DNA from: G963662265 sp963668545
GTDB taxonomy: Bacteria > Spirochaetota > Spirochaetia > CADAEX01
Direction: 5' to 3'
NCBI GenBank assembly: GCA_963668545.1
Contig: OY764868.1
Location: 372,001 to 436,000 of the forward strand
DNA: 64,000 nucleotides
Below are positions 53,198 through 61,447 of the stretch, one piece after another (within the stretch, counting starts at the first letter, position 1; every line of letters begins with the position of its first letter). Under the pieces are notes generated by a model. The model worked only from the letters and a program-made list of their open reading frames with translations. It was not told the DNA's origin and made no database searches. The translations under genes were made by a program, and so were the position numbers.

Positions 53198-53626
53198 ATG
53201 GGTAAAGAACTTAGTTTGTTTGGAGACTTCTGGAATGATGTCCCTTCTGTATTTGATTATAATTCCAAGAACCTTTTTAAGAATTTTCCTGATGATATCA
53301 GCAGGGTAATGAACGGAAAATGTGATTTCGAGGAACTTGATGACAGATATCATATTGAACTTGAAGTTCCCGGTATAAAAAAGAATGAAATTGAAATTAC
53401 CCTGAAGGAAATGAATCTTGAGATTTCATGGTCAAGAAAAAGGGAGAATAAAAAAGGTTTCAGGAAAAAGACAAGTTACGAAAGACAGGAAGGAAGCTTT
53501 ACCAGAAGTTTTCATGTAGAAGGTGCTGATGCTGATAAAATTTCAGCCTCACTGAAAGACGGAGTTTTATCGGTTGATGTTCCAAAGAAAAGTGATTATA
53601 AACCCAGACTTATTACTATTAATTAA
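53198..53626 (+). CDS. Hsp20 small heat-shock protein (1 of 3)
   Basis: 142 aa with an alpha-crystallin domain: 'EELDDRYHIELEVPGIKKNE', 'SFTRSFHVEGADADKISASL' and the A-x3-G-x-L motif in ASLKDGVLSVDVPKK. ATP-independent holdase that prevents aggregation. SD GGAGG. The first gene of a tandem triplet with 17 and 12 nt spacers; the three proteins are clearly diverged from each other, so they may form mixed oligomers. Confidence 0.92.
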   Translation: MGKELSLFGDFWNDVPSVFDYNSKNLFKNFPDDISRVMNGKCDFEELDDRYHIELEVPGIKKNEIEITLKEMNLEISWSRKRENKKGFRKKTSYERQEGSFTRSFHVEGADADKISASLKDGVLSVDVPKKSDYKPRLITIN

Positions 53627-53643
53627 CAGCAGGAGGATTTGTT

Positions 53644-54048
53644 ATGTATAAGACAATATTTGATGATCTTTTTGAACTGAACAGGGAAATGAACCAGGTG
53701 TTCAGCAGGGCAGGTATGGGCGGGAGAAAAAACTGGCCGGAAACAAATACCTATGAAAGCAATGATGAATATATTCTTGTTTCAAAAGTACCGGGAATGG
53801 TTAAGGACGATATTGAAATTACTGTAAAAGACAACTCGCTTACTGTCAAAGGAAAGAGAAACAAGGAAACTCCTGAAAACAGCAAACTGCATATGGATGA
53901 AAGGTTTTCGGGGAATTTTGAAAGAAACTTCCTTGTAAATGAAAAAATTGATATTGATAATATCAAGGCGGAAGCTTCAAACGGGCTTCTTATAATAAGG
54001 CTTCCCAAATCACCTGAAATGAAACCAAAGAAAATTAAAATAAAATAG
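53644..54048 (+). CDS. Hsp20 small heat-shock protein (2 of 3)
   Basis: 134 aa alpha-crystallin-domain protein: 'ETNTYESNDEYILVSKVPGM', 'FSGNFERNFLVNEKIDIDNI', 'AEASNGLLIIRLPKS'. The N-terminal 'FDDLFELNREMNQVFSRAG' is typical of class A bacterial Hsp20. Start follows GGAGG by 8 nt. Confidence 0.93.
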   Translation: MYKTIFDDLFELNREMNQVFSRAGMGGRKNWPETNTYESNDEYILVSKVPGMVKDDIEITVKDNSLTVKGKRNKETPENSKLHMDERFSGNFERNFLVNEKIDIDNIKAEASNGLLIIRLPKSPEMKPKKIKIK

Positions 54049-54060
54049 GGAGGACAGGTT

Positions 54061-54441
54061 ATGGACATTGTAAAGAAAGAAAAACATGATGTTGAAACAA
54101 CAAAAGGGAATATATACAGAACTCCGGACTGTGATATCTATGAAAATGACAATGAGTATATAATTTACTTTGATATACCGGGGGTTGAAAAAAATGATAT
54201 TTCACTGAAGGTTGAAAAGGATGTGTTATCCCTGAAGGCCGAATGCACCAAGAAAGCTGGGGACAACTACACCTGCCTCAGGGATGAAATGATGTATTCA
54301 GGATTTAAAAGAACATTTGATCTGGGTGATTCGGTAAACAGCGATGAAATCAGAGCTGATTATCAGAACGGAACCCTGAAACTCCTTCTTCCGAAAAGGG
54401 AAACCCAGAAAACAAGACAGATAAGTATTAATGTAAATTAG
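54061..54441 (+). CDS. Hsp20 small heat-shock protein (3 of 3)
   Basis: 126 aa alpha-crystallin-domain protein: 'TPDCDIYENDNEYIIYFDIP'-like start (with R before TP), 'GFKRTFDLGDSVNSDEIRAD' and 'YQNGTLKLLLPKRE'. It has a short N-terminal arm. SD GGGAGG. Last gene before a strong terminator. Confidence 0.92.
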   Translation: MDIVKKEKHDVETTKGNIYRTPDCDIYENDNEYIIYFDIPGVEKNDISLKVEKDVLSLKAECTKKAGDNYTCLRDEMMYSGFKRTFDLGDSVNSDEIRADYQNGTLKLLLPKRETQKTRQISINVN

Positions 54442-54471
54442 ATATACCGGATTTGTGAATTAAGGAATTAA

Positions 54472-54513
54472 AAAAAACAGGATCTTTTGGCAGCAGCCGG
54501 GATCCTGTTTTTT
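54472..54513. terminator. Intrinsic terminator of the hsp20 operon
   Basis: AAAAAACAGGATC (54472-54484) and GATCCTGTTTTTT (54501-54513) form a perfect 13-bp stem that ends in a T-run. Confidence 0.9.
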
Positions 54514-54544
54514 ATTTATAAGAAATTATATTATAATTAATGTG

Positions 54545-55030
54545 ATGATTAATAAAAATCCGGAACCATTGAAAGATATCAGCAAAATTCTTCCGATAAT
54601 TGATCAGATACCTGTTTTCGGGGGGCTATCAGATAAGCAGCTTAATGGACTTTTCAGTTTTCTGAAGATTGTGAAATATGATAAAGATGAATTGATATTT
54701 GAAGAAGGTACATCCCCGTCATGTCTTTATATTATTGAAAACGGAAGGGTGAGACTTGTAAGAAATTTCGGAAAATCCCCTCTCCAGCTCATTGAATTTG
54801 AAAAGGGGCATTCATTCGGTGATAATTCGCTGATCGGTATTGAACCGCATACAGCAACAGCTGTGGCAATGGAGGATACTGAATTGATAATTCTCACAGG
54901 AAGGGATCTTCATAAGCTGTATGAGACAGATAAAGACCTCTACTGCATGCTGATCCTGAATATTGCAAGGGAACTCTCAAGACGGCTTAACCAGACAGAG
55001 GATATCCTTCTACACTATTTTTCAGAGTAA
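54545..55030 (+). CDS. Cyclic-nucleotide-binding-domain protein without HTH
   Basis: 161 aa, a single CAP_ED/cNMP-binding fold: 'LPIIDQIPVFGGLSDKQLNG', 'DELIFEEGTSPSCLYIIENG', 'FEKGHSFGDNSLIGIEPHTA'. No helix-turn-helix follows, so it is not a CRP-type regulator; it could bind a nucleotide and a partner protein. The phosphate-binding cassette FGDNSLIG lacks the usual E and R, so cAMP binding is doubtful. TATAAT (54532-54537) ends 7 nt before the ATG and no SD exists: another leaderless candidate. Confidence 0.82.
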   Translation: MINKNPEPLKDISKILPIIDQIPVFGGLSDKQLNGLFSFLKIVKYDKDELIFEEGTSPSCLYIIENGRVRLVRNFGKSPLQLIEFEKGHSFGDNSLIGIEPHTATAVAMEDTELIILTGRDLHKLYETDKDLYCMLILNIARELSRRLNQTEDILLHYFSE

Positions 55031-55081
55031 TCCTGTGTCAATCTGTATTCCTGTAATCATGAAAATATGATAGCGAATCTG

Positions 55082-55122
55082 AAAATCAGAAAAATCAATC
55101 AGCTGTTTAAGTTTCTGATTTT
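55082..55122. terminator. Bidirectional terminator between convergent genes
   Basis: AAAATCAGAAA (55082-55092) pairs perfectly with TTTCTGATTTT (55112-55122), with a T/A run on both outer sides. The 3' arm touches the DeoR stop codon. Confidence 0.7.
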
Positions 55123-55895
55123 TACAGCAGAGTTATCCCTTTTTCCTTTATCTTTTCGAGAAATGACACATCTGCCTTGTGATCAGTTACAAGATAGTCC
55201 ACTTTATCAATAGGGCATATTTTACTGAGTGCTGTTTTGTTGAGTTTGCTGTGGTCTGCAAGGACACATATTTTATCAGCGCATTTTATCATCTGCCGCT
55301 TTACAGATGCCTCGGGAATTGTGTGATCACAGAGTCCGTCCTCAATGCTGACAGCTTTAACTGCAAGAAAAAGAATATCAGCATGAATTGAGGAAAAGAA
55401 ATCTTCAGCTGGCTGACCTGTAAGGGAACGGGATGGGCCGTATAAAACACCTCCCGGCATTATCAGTGTAATACCGGGTACATCCACCAGTATGGCAGCT
55501 GCATCAAGTGAAGGGGTGATAACAGTAAGGTGTTTTTTTGTTTTAATTATTCGTGCAAATTCCAGAAGTGATGTCCCTGAATCTATTATTATTGTTTTGC
55601 CCGGGACAAGAAGTTCTGATGCCTTCTCTGCAATTTCTTTTTTAAGTTCACAGTTTTTATCCAGCCTGAATGAAAAAGGCAGCCCCTGGCTCAGATTATC
55701 TGCAAGTGTTGCACCCCCCTTGGACCTGATACAGAAACCTTCGTTTTCAAGTTCAATAAGGTCTCTCCGTATTGTGTTTTCAGAAACACCGCACAGGCTG
55801 CTGAGATTGAATACTTTTACTGACTTGTTTTCCGTGAGTATTTTTTTGATATATTCCATTCTTTCAGGCTGGAGAGGTTTTTCCGGACTGTTCAT
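55122..55895 (-). CDS. DeoR/GlpR-family transcriptional regulator
   Basis: 257 aa. DeoR HTH (about 12-65: 'MEYIKKILTENKSVKVFNLS', 'CGVSENTIRRDLIELENEGF') plus a DeoR sensor domain ('IIIDSGTSLLEFARIIKTKK', 'DILFLAVKAVSIEDGLCDHT', 'CVLADHSKLNKTAL'). The family usually senses phosphorylated sugars. It is divergent from the ABC/lar operon over 149 nt containing a perfect 10-bp inverted repeat, so it is the obvious candidate repressor; sugar or hydroxy-acid metabolites would fit a Lar-dependent racemase or epimerase pathway. Confidence 0.88.
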   Translation of the reverse strand: MNSPEKPLQPERMEYIKKILTENKSVKVFNLSSLCGVSENTIRRDLIELENEGFCIRSKGGATLADNLSQGLPFSFRLDKNCELKKEIAEKASELLVPGKTIIIDSGTSLLEFARIIKTKKHLTVITPSLDAAAILVDVPGITLIMPGGVLYGPSRSLTGQPAEDFFSSIHADILFLAVKAVSIEDGLCDHTIPEASVKRQMIKCADKICVLADHSKLNKTALSKICPIDKVDYLVTDHKADVSFLEKIKEKGITLL

Positions 55896-55964
55896 ACATG
55901 GAAATTATAACGCTGCAGTATCTCTTTGGGAAGTATAAAATTTTCTTTAAAGGCATTATTATGG

Positions 55965-56019
55965 TTGAATACGATAAATAATGGTGATATATTGTAAAAA
56001 AATACACAAATCACCATTA
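55965..56019 (+). promoter_or_regulatory. Promoter and inverted-repeat operator of the ABC/lar operon
   Basis: TTGAAT (55965-55970), 17-nt spacer, TATATT (55988-55993). TAATGGTGAT (55979-55988) and its exact complement ATCACCATTA (56010-56019) are separated by 21 nt. One arm covers the spacer and the other lies just after the transcription start, so a regulator binding both would block the promoter. No nickel/cobalt or cobalamin riboswitch was recognised in the leader. Confidence 0.65.
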
Positions 56020-56044
56020 AAATGCTGAATAAAGGAGAATTTTC

Positions 56045-57175
56045 ATGAGAACCATATTGATCATGATTTTTTCTTTTCTTGTTCTTCCCGTGTGGGCCGG
56101 GGGGGAATCTGAAAATAAAAAAGATACTGAAAGTGCAGTGACAGTCGGGATTACTGACTGTTCAGGAAGGACCCTGAATATACCTGATAACCCTGAGCAT
56201 GTGATATGTTCCGGGCCGGGAGCATTGAGGCTTCTTGTATATCTTCAGGCACAGGAAAAGGCTGTTGCTGTTGATGATATTGAGACAAAAAGAAGCGCTT
56301 TTGATGCAAGGCCGTATGCTCTTGCCAATCCGCGGTTTAAGAGTCTTCCGACATTCGGGGAATTCCGGGGGCATGATAATCCTGAGCTTATATTGTCCCT
56401 TGATCCGCAGCCGGATGTTATATTTAAAACATATTCCGGAATGGGATATGACCCTGTTGAGCTGCAGAACAAAACAGGAATCCCTGTTGTTGTCGTGGAA
56501 TACGGGAACCTGACAGACCGGAGAGATGATCTTTACGGATCACTCAGGCTTATGGGAAAAATCCTCCACAAGGAAAAAAGAGCTGAGGATGTTATTGAAT
56601 TCATGGAAAATGCTGTTTCCGATCTTGAAAACAGATCAAAGAATATTCCGGAAAGTGATAAACTTAGCTGCTATGTTGGAGGGATAGCCCACAAGGGTCC
56701 TCATGGACTCCAGTCTACAGAACCTGCCTATCCCCCTTTCCTGTTTACCGGAGCACTTAATGTTGCCTATAACCCTGAAAAGGAGATTTGTAAACAGAGC
56801 CATGCAGATATTGCAAAGGAACAGATTCTTCACTGGGACCCTGATGTCCTTTTTATCGATGTATCAACTCTTCAGTCAGATGAAAAGGCAGGTGCGCTTT
56901 ATGAACTTAAGAATGATGCTGTATTTGCAAACCTGAAATCAGTCAGGGAGGGCAATATCTACGGTGTTCTTCCATATAACTGGTATACAACAAATTTCGG
57001 CTCAGTACTCGCAAACGGATATTATGTGGGAAAAATCCTTTATCCTCAGTATTACAGCGATATTGATCCTGAAAAGAAAGCAGACAGCATATATCAGTTT
57101 CTCAACGGAAAAGCTGTTTTCGGTGAACTTGACAGTGCTTTCAGCGGACTTGCCTTTTCAAGGATAACATTTTGA
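56045..57175 (+). CDS. Periplasmic binding protein of a metallophore/cofactor ABC importer (BtuF/FepB type)
   Basis: 376 aa. A signal peptide ending PVWA without a lipobox cysteine is followed by a class III (BtuF-like) binding fold: 'VTVGITDCSGRTLNIPDNPE', 'PELILSLDPQPDVIFKTYSG', 'DPDVLFIDVSTLQSD', 'YGVLPYNWYTTNFGSVLANG'. The family binds siderophores, haem, cobalamin or other metal chelates. Next to lar genes, a nickel chelate is the attractive ligand, but that is inference. SD AAAGGAG, 8 nt spacing. First gene of a seven-gene operon. Confidence 0.88.
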   Translation: MRTILIMIFSFLVLPVWAGGESENKKDTESAVTVGITDCSGRTLNIPDNPEHVICSGPGALRLLVYLQAQEKAVAVDDIETKRSAFDARPYALANPRFKSLPTFGEFRGHDNPELILSLDPQPDVIFKTYSGMGYDPVELQNKTGIPVVVVEYGNLTDRRDDLYGSLRLMGKILHKEKRAEDVIEFMENAVSDLENRSKNIPESDKLSCYVGGIAHKGPHGLQSTEPAYPPFLFTGALNVAYNPEKEICKQSHADIAKEQILHWDPDVLFIDVSTLQSDEKAGALYELKNDAVFANLKSVREGNIYGVLPYNWYTTNFGSVLANGYYVGKILYPQYYSDIDPEKKADSIYQFLNGKAVFGELDSAFSGLAFSRITF

Positions 57176-58254
57176 TAAAAAAAGCCTCCAGAAATATTGA
57201 AGATATAAGCAAAGGATATCAGAGGCTTCTTAAAAACAATGCTTTTATTCTTGTGTTATCTTTTTCTGTTCTTGTTCTCATGCTCCTGCTGTCTGTTTCA
57301 GCAGGAGCTGTAAATATCCCGTTCGGCACAATTGCCGGAATTATTATCGGCAAAGGGGATTGTGCACGATTCCGTGCCATTGTTCTTGGAATCAGGCTCC
57401 CCCAGGCCCTTACTGCTGTTGTCATAGGGGGAGGGCTGGCTGTCTCAGGGGCTGTTATGCAGACAACTCTCAGAAATCCGCTGGCTTCCCCCTTCACTCT
57501 TGGTGTATCAAATGCAGCAGCATTCGGGGCTGCATTCTCTGTAATGATTCTTGGATCAGGTGTAATGCACAGCAGCGCTTCAGATGCCATTAATATAGTT
57601 TCCCCCTACAGGACCACAGTTGCAGCTTTTATCTTTTCCCTGCTCTCTTCCGGGACAGTTCTTCTTATGGCAAGACTGAGAAAAGGATCCCCTGAAACCA
57701 TGATTCTTGCAGGGGTCACTCTTTCCTCGCTTTTTACTGCAGGTACCATGTTCCTTCAGTATTTTGCTGATGATGTCCAGCTTGCCGCCATGGTTTTCTG
57801 GACTTTCGGAGATACTGCAAGAAGCAGCTGGAAAGAGCTTTTTATAATAACTTCTGTTACAGCTGCAGCACTTGTTTATTTTCATTTAAACTGCTGGAAA
57901 TACAATGCTTTTAAACTTGGGGATGATACAGCTCAGAGTCTGGGAATATCAGTAGACAAAGTGAGGGCCCTGAGTATTGCATTTGTTTCTCTGGTTTCCG
58001 CTGTCTCAGTTGCTTTTATCGGTGTAATAGGATTTGTCGGACTTGTTGCTCCCCATATCACAAAGAGGATTATGGGGGAAAACCACCGCTTCTTCCTCCC
58101 CGGGTCGCTTCTGGCCGGCAGCATACTTCTTCTTTCCTCAGATACAGCTGCAAGGCTTTTGCTGAGTCCCAGGGTCCTTCCGGTTGCAGTCCTGACCTCT
58201 TTTATGGGAGCACCGGTTTTCATATATCTTTTATTGAGGAAAGAATTAAGATGA
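57172..58254 (+). CDS. FecCD-family ABC importer permease
   Basis: 360 aa with about ten membrane helices and FecCD/BtuC landmarks: 'RLPQALTAVVIGGGLAVSGA', 'MQTTLRNPLASPFTLGVSNA', 'GVIGFVGLVAPHITKRIMGE', 'LLLSPRVLPVAVLTSFMGAP'. Read from a TTG at 57172 that overlaps the preceding TGA, with AGGAT 7 nt upstream; no ATG is available before the first helix. Works as a homodimer with the next gene's ATPase. Confidence 0.92.
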   Translation: MIKKASRNIEDISKGYQRLLKNNAFILVLSFSVLVLMLLLSVSAGAVNIPFGTIAGIIIGKGDCARFRAIVLGIRLPQALTAVVIGGGLAVSGAVMQTTLRNPLASPFTLGVSNAAAFGAAFSVMILGSGVMHSSASDAINIVSPYRTTVAAFIFSLLSSGTVLLMARLRKGSPETMILAGVTLSSLFTAGTMFLQYFADDVQLAAMVFWTFGDTARSSWKELFIITSVTAAALVYFHLNCWKYNAFKLGDDTAQSLGISVDKVRALSIAFVSLVSAVSVAFIGVIGFVGLVAPHITKRIMGENHRFFLPGSLLAGSILLLSSDTAARLLLSPRVLPVAVLTSFMGAPVFIYLLLRKELR

Positions 58255-59009
58255 TAATTGAAATTGATAATATCTCTTTTTCATTTGGAAAGAGAAAGGT
58301 CCTTGACAGGATAAGTTTCAATATTGACCGCCCCGGCATAACAGTACTTCTCGGGCCCAACGGTTCAGGGAAGACAACACTTCTGAGGTGTATCAGCCGT
58401 ATCCTCAACCCAGCAAGCGGAAAAATTTATGCTGACGGAAAAAGTATGGCTTCTTTCACATCGGAGGAAACCTCGCGTCTCCTTTCATATGTGTCACAGA
58501 GGGGTGTTTCCGGGAGGCTGACAGTTTTTGATGCTGTTCTTCTCGGACGGCTACCCCACATGTGTTCTTCGTCAGGAGAAAGGGATATTGAAATTGTAAG
58601 CGGGATCATTAAAAGGCTTAACCTTGAAAAGATCAGTTTGAGATACATAGATGAAATCAGCGGAGGGGAACTCCAGAAAGTATCAATAGCAAGAGCTCTT
58701 GTTCAGAAAGCCCCGCTGATGATTCTTGATGAACCCACATCCTCGCTTGATCTGAAAAACCAGATTGAGATACTCAGGCTTCTGAAGGCTATATCTGAAA
58801 CTGATGGTGTAATGGTTCTTCTTTCAATCCATGATCTCAATACTGCTTTCAGGTTTGCTGATAACTTTATATTTCTCAGGGAGGGAAAAATTATGGCAGA
58901 TCTCAGGAGGGATGAGATTTCATGTGATGTTATTGAGGATGTTTATGATGTCAGGGTGGAGCTTAATTATCACGGAAGCTTCCCGGCAGTTAATCTGGCC
59001 TCTGAATAA
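58251..59009 (+). CDS. ABC importer ATP-binding protein (FecE/BtuD type)
   Basis: 252 aa ATPase: Walker A GPNGSGKTT (35-43), signature 'ISGGELQKVSIARALVQK', Walker B MILDEPTSSLD and switch histidine in LSIHDLN. It overlaps the permease by 4 nt (ATGA). Completes a BtuF-BtuC-BtuD-like importer. Confidence 0.95.
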   Translation: MIIEIDNISFSFGKRKVLDRISFNIDRPGITVLLGPNGSGKTTLLRCISRILNPASGKIYADGKSMASFTSEETSRLLSYVSQRGVSGRLTVFDAVLLGRLPHMCSSSGERDIEIVSGIIKRLNLEKISLRYIDEISGGELQKVSIARALVQKAPLMILDEPTSSLDLKNQIEILRLLKAISETDGVMVLLSIHDLNTAFRFADNFIFLREGKIMADLRRDEISCDVIEDVYDVRVELNYHGSFPAVNLASE

Positions 59010-59018
59010 GGAAATAAA

Positions 59019-60146
59019 ATGATAAAGATACAGGAAATAGGTTATGTTGATAGCAGCTTTAATGAAAAAGCTGATCCCTTCCTTATGAAGGAAAAAGAAA
59101 GTTTAATAATAGTGAATAAGGAATTCGAAGATGGTCTCTATGATATTGAGTCAAACAGATATCTTCAGGTTCTGTTCCATTTTCATCTTTCTGATGGCTA
59201 TAAACTTAAGGGACGCTGGTATTTCGGAGATGAGAAAGGGGTTTTCGCGTCCCGAAGTCCCAACCGTCCCGGTGCAATAGGAGTTACAACTGTAAGACTT
59301 CTTGAAAGAAATGGCAATGTTCTTAAGGTTAAAGGGCTTGACGCTGTCAACAGGACTCCTGTCATTGATATAAAACCCTACATGCCGCATCAGGATGGGG
59401 CTTTTTCAGACTCCAGTGAAAGCATTGGAAGAAATCCCAGGTCCTTTATACTGCCTATGCTTAAAAACAGGAAAACAAAGGAGCTCTTTCTTGAGGCTGG
59501 CAGACTCCACGGGCATTACTGTCCCGGACTTGCCATGGGGGTTGTGGCAGCTGTTGATGGGCTGAACCTTCTTGCAGAGAAGTGCAATATCCCGGTTTCC
59601 ATGCTTAACAGCTCGGAAGGGATGGAAGAGTTGATTGCCATAATTGAGATAAACAGCTGTTTTGCTGATGGTATCCAGTATGTAAGCGGGTGCACCCTGG
59701 GCAATAATGCTCTGCTGTATCATGATTATGGAAAGACTGCTGTTACTTTCTGCCTCAGGGATGGCAGAGGTGTCAGACTGTCTTCAAACGGAAAGTTCCA
59801 TGAAATTCTTGATAAGGTGGAACCTCGTTTCAGGCCTGTCTTTGAGGAGGTGATCAAAAACCATTCAAGGGATCCTGAAAAACTTAAAAAGTACAAGGAG
59901 GTTGCAATGGCGGCAGGCTCAGCGATGTGTGAAATTCCTGCGGATGAAATATTCAGGACAGCAGAAGTTGCAGTTGATCTTCCTGATTATGCTCCGATAA
60001 AAGATTCTGTAATTTGTGCTTCATGCGGTGAATCCATAATGGAGAGCAGGCTGTCTTCAGGAGATCCCCCCCTTTGCATTCCCTGTTCTGGTTCGCCGTA
60101 TCTGATGCTTGACGGAAACGGCCTTGGAAGGAGTGATGAAAAATGA
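59019..60146 (+). CDS. TrmO-like (TsaA) domain fused to FmdE domain with zinc ribbon
   Basis: 375 aa. Residues 1 to about 130 match the TrmO/YaeB SAM-dependent methyltransferase beta-barrel: 'VLFHFHLSDGYKLKGRW', GVFASRSPNRPGAIGV and 'RTPVIDIKPYMP'. Residues about 150-320 are an FmdE domain: 'GRLHGHYCPGLAMGVV', 'SCFADGIQYVSGCTLGN' and 'GKTAVTFCLRDGRGV'. A C-terminal zinc ribbon is formed by CASCG and CIPC. FmdE proteins bind metal, and their role is poorly defined. Here it lies between a metal-type importer and LarC, overlapping LarC by 4 nt, so a role in nickel handling or in methylating a cofactor or metallophore is plausible but unproven. SD GGA, 5-9 nt. Confidence 0.88.
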   Translation: MIKIQEIGYVDSSFNEKADPFLMKEKESLIIVNKEFEDGLYDIESNRYLQVLFHFHLSDGYKLKGRWYFGDEKGVFASRSPNRPGAIGVTTVRLLERNGNVLKVKGLDAVNRTPVIDIKPYMPHQDGAFSDSSESIGRNPRSFILPMLKNRKTKELFLEAGRLHGHYCPGLAMGVVAAVDGLNLLAEKCNIPVSMLNSSEGMEELIAIIEINSCFADGIQYVSGCTLGNNALLYHDYGKTAVTFCLRDGRGVRLSSNGKFHEILDKVEPRFRPVFEEVIKNHSRDPEKLKKYKEVAMAAGSAMCEIPADEIFRTAEVAVDLPDYAPIKDSVICASCGESIMESRLSSGDPPLCIPCSGSPYLMLDGNGLGRSDEK

Positions 60147-61447
60147 GCATACTTGTATATGATCCTTTTGCCGGTATAAGCGGCGATATGAACATGGCTG
60201 CCATGGTTGATCTCGGGGTTCCTGAAGAATATATAAAGGGAGTCCTTGATTCCCTGAATATCCCGGGATGGGAAATCAGCTTCAGAAGGGAAAAAAGAAA
60301 AGGCATTTCAGCCATGAGGGCACATGTCGTGCTGGAAGAGCATTCGCATAATTCTTCTCCAGATTATAATTACAGCCATAAAGGGGTTCAGGGGCACGGC
60401 GGGATCCATGGTCATCATTCTGACCCCGGCAAAAGCCATTGTCATGATCACAAAGATTCTTCTCATGACCATGCCCACGGAAACGGACACAGAAACATCC
60501 GTGATATCGTGACTATAATGAATAACAGCAGCATTCCCGGGAGCATAAAAGATCGTGCCATGGGGATGTTTATGGCAGTAGCTGAGGCAGAGGCAAAAGT
60601 CCACGGGACTTCTGTTGAAGAGGTGCATTTTCATGAAGTGGGAGCTGTTGACTCTATTCTCGATATAGTTGCTGCTGCAGCTGCCATTGAATACCTGAAG
60701 CCGGATAGAATTATCTCCTATCCGCCTGAACTCGGGGGCGGGTTTGTAAAATGCGCACATGGGACAATTCCTGTACCGGCCCCGGCTACTGCTGAAATAC
60801 TTAAAGATGTTCCTGTTAAAACCGGGGCTGTAAACTTTGAAACAACCACCCCTACAGGGGCGGCCATATTGAAAACAGTTTCTGATGATTTTATTACAGG
60901 ATCTTCTTTCAGGATACTTAAAACAGGTTACGGAGCAGGAAGCAGGGACACTGAAATACCGAATCTTCTCAGGGTATTTCTTGCAGAGGAAATTCCCTCT
61001 GCAGCTTCAGACTTTTATGATGAGACAGCATATGTAATGGAATGCAATATAGATGACATGAACCCCGAGATTCACGGACATGTAATGACCCTTCTCCTTG
61101 AAGCGGGAGCCAATGATGTCTATATGACTCCTGTATACATGAAAAAAAACAGACCCGGTACACTCCTTTCTCTGGTTGTAATGCCGGAAAAAAGGGAAAT
61201 CATGAAAGATATTCTTTTCCGTGAAACAACAACTGCAGGGATAAGGGAATACTGTGTCGGCAGGTCTGTTCTTGAAAGGAGGAATGATACAGTAAGTACT
61301 GTTTATGGTGAACTTCCTGTCAAGAAGCTTTTCTATAAGGGTGAGGAGGTCGGGTGTAAACCTGAGTTTGAGGATGTCAGGAGCCTTTCATTAAAACACG
61401 GAATTCCCATGAAGAAAATCTACAGATCGGTAAGCTATGGGAACTGA
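60143..61447 (+). CDS. larC: LarC, nickel insertion into the pincer nucleotide cofactor, with His-rich insert
   Basis: 434 aa in a single frame. LarC is a CTP-dependent cyclometallase that inserts nickel in the last step of nickel-pincer nucleotide synthesis. Landmarks: 'YDPFAGISGDMNMAAMVDLG', 'EEVHFHEVGAVDSILDIVAA', 'VKCAHGTIPVPAPATAEIL', 'ETTTPTGAAILKT', 'MECNIDDMNPEIHGHVMTLL'. Residues 67-117 hold about 14 histidines, a probable nickel store. In Lactobacillus plantarum the protein needs a programmed frameshift; no such site is needed here. It overlaps larE by 11 nt. Confidence 0.94.
   Translation: MSILVYDPFAGISGDMNMAAMVDLGVPEEYIKGVLDSLNIPGWEISFRREKRKGISAMRAHVVLEEHSHNSSPDYNYSHKGVQGHGGIHGHHSDPGKSHCHDHKDSSHDHAHGNGHRNIRDIVTIMNNSSIPGSIKDRAMGMFMAVAEAEAKVHGTSVEEVHFHEVGAVDSILDIVAAAAAIEYLKPDRIISYPPELGGGFVKCAHGTIPVPAPATAEILKDVPVKTGAVNFETTTPTGAAILKTVSDDFITGSSFRILKTGYGAGSRDTEIPNLLRVFLAEEIPSAASDFYDETAYVMECNIDDMNPEIHGHVMTLLLEAGANDVYMTPVYMKKNRPGTLLSLVVMPEKREIMKDILFRETTTAGIREYCVGRSVLERRNDTVSTVYGELPVKKLFYKGEEVGCKPEFEDVRSLSLKHGIPMKKIYRSVSYGN

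Noticed and set aside
56020..56044. Nickel/cobalt or cobalamin riboswitch before the importer operon
   Set aside because: The leader is only a few dozen bases and shows no conserved riboswitch core; control by the inverted-repeat operator fits better.
60143..61447. Programmed ribosomal frameshift in larC as in Lactobacillus plantarum
   Set aside because: The gene here is one continuous 434-codon frame containing both LarC1- and LarC2-like parts.
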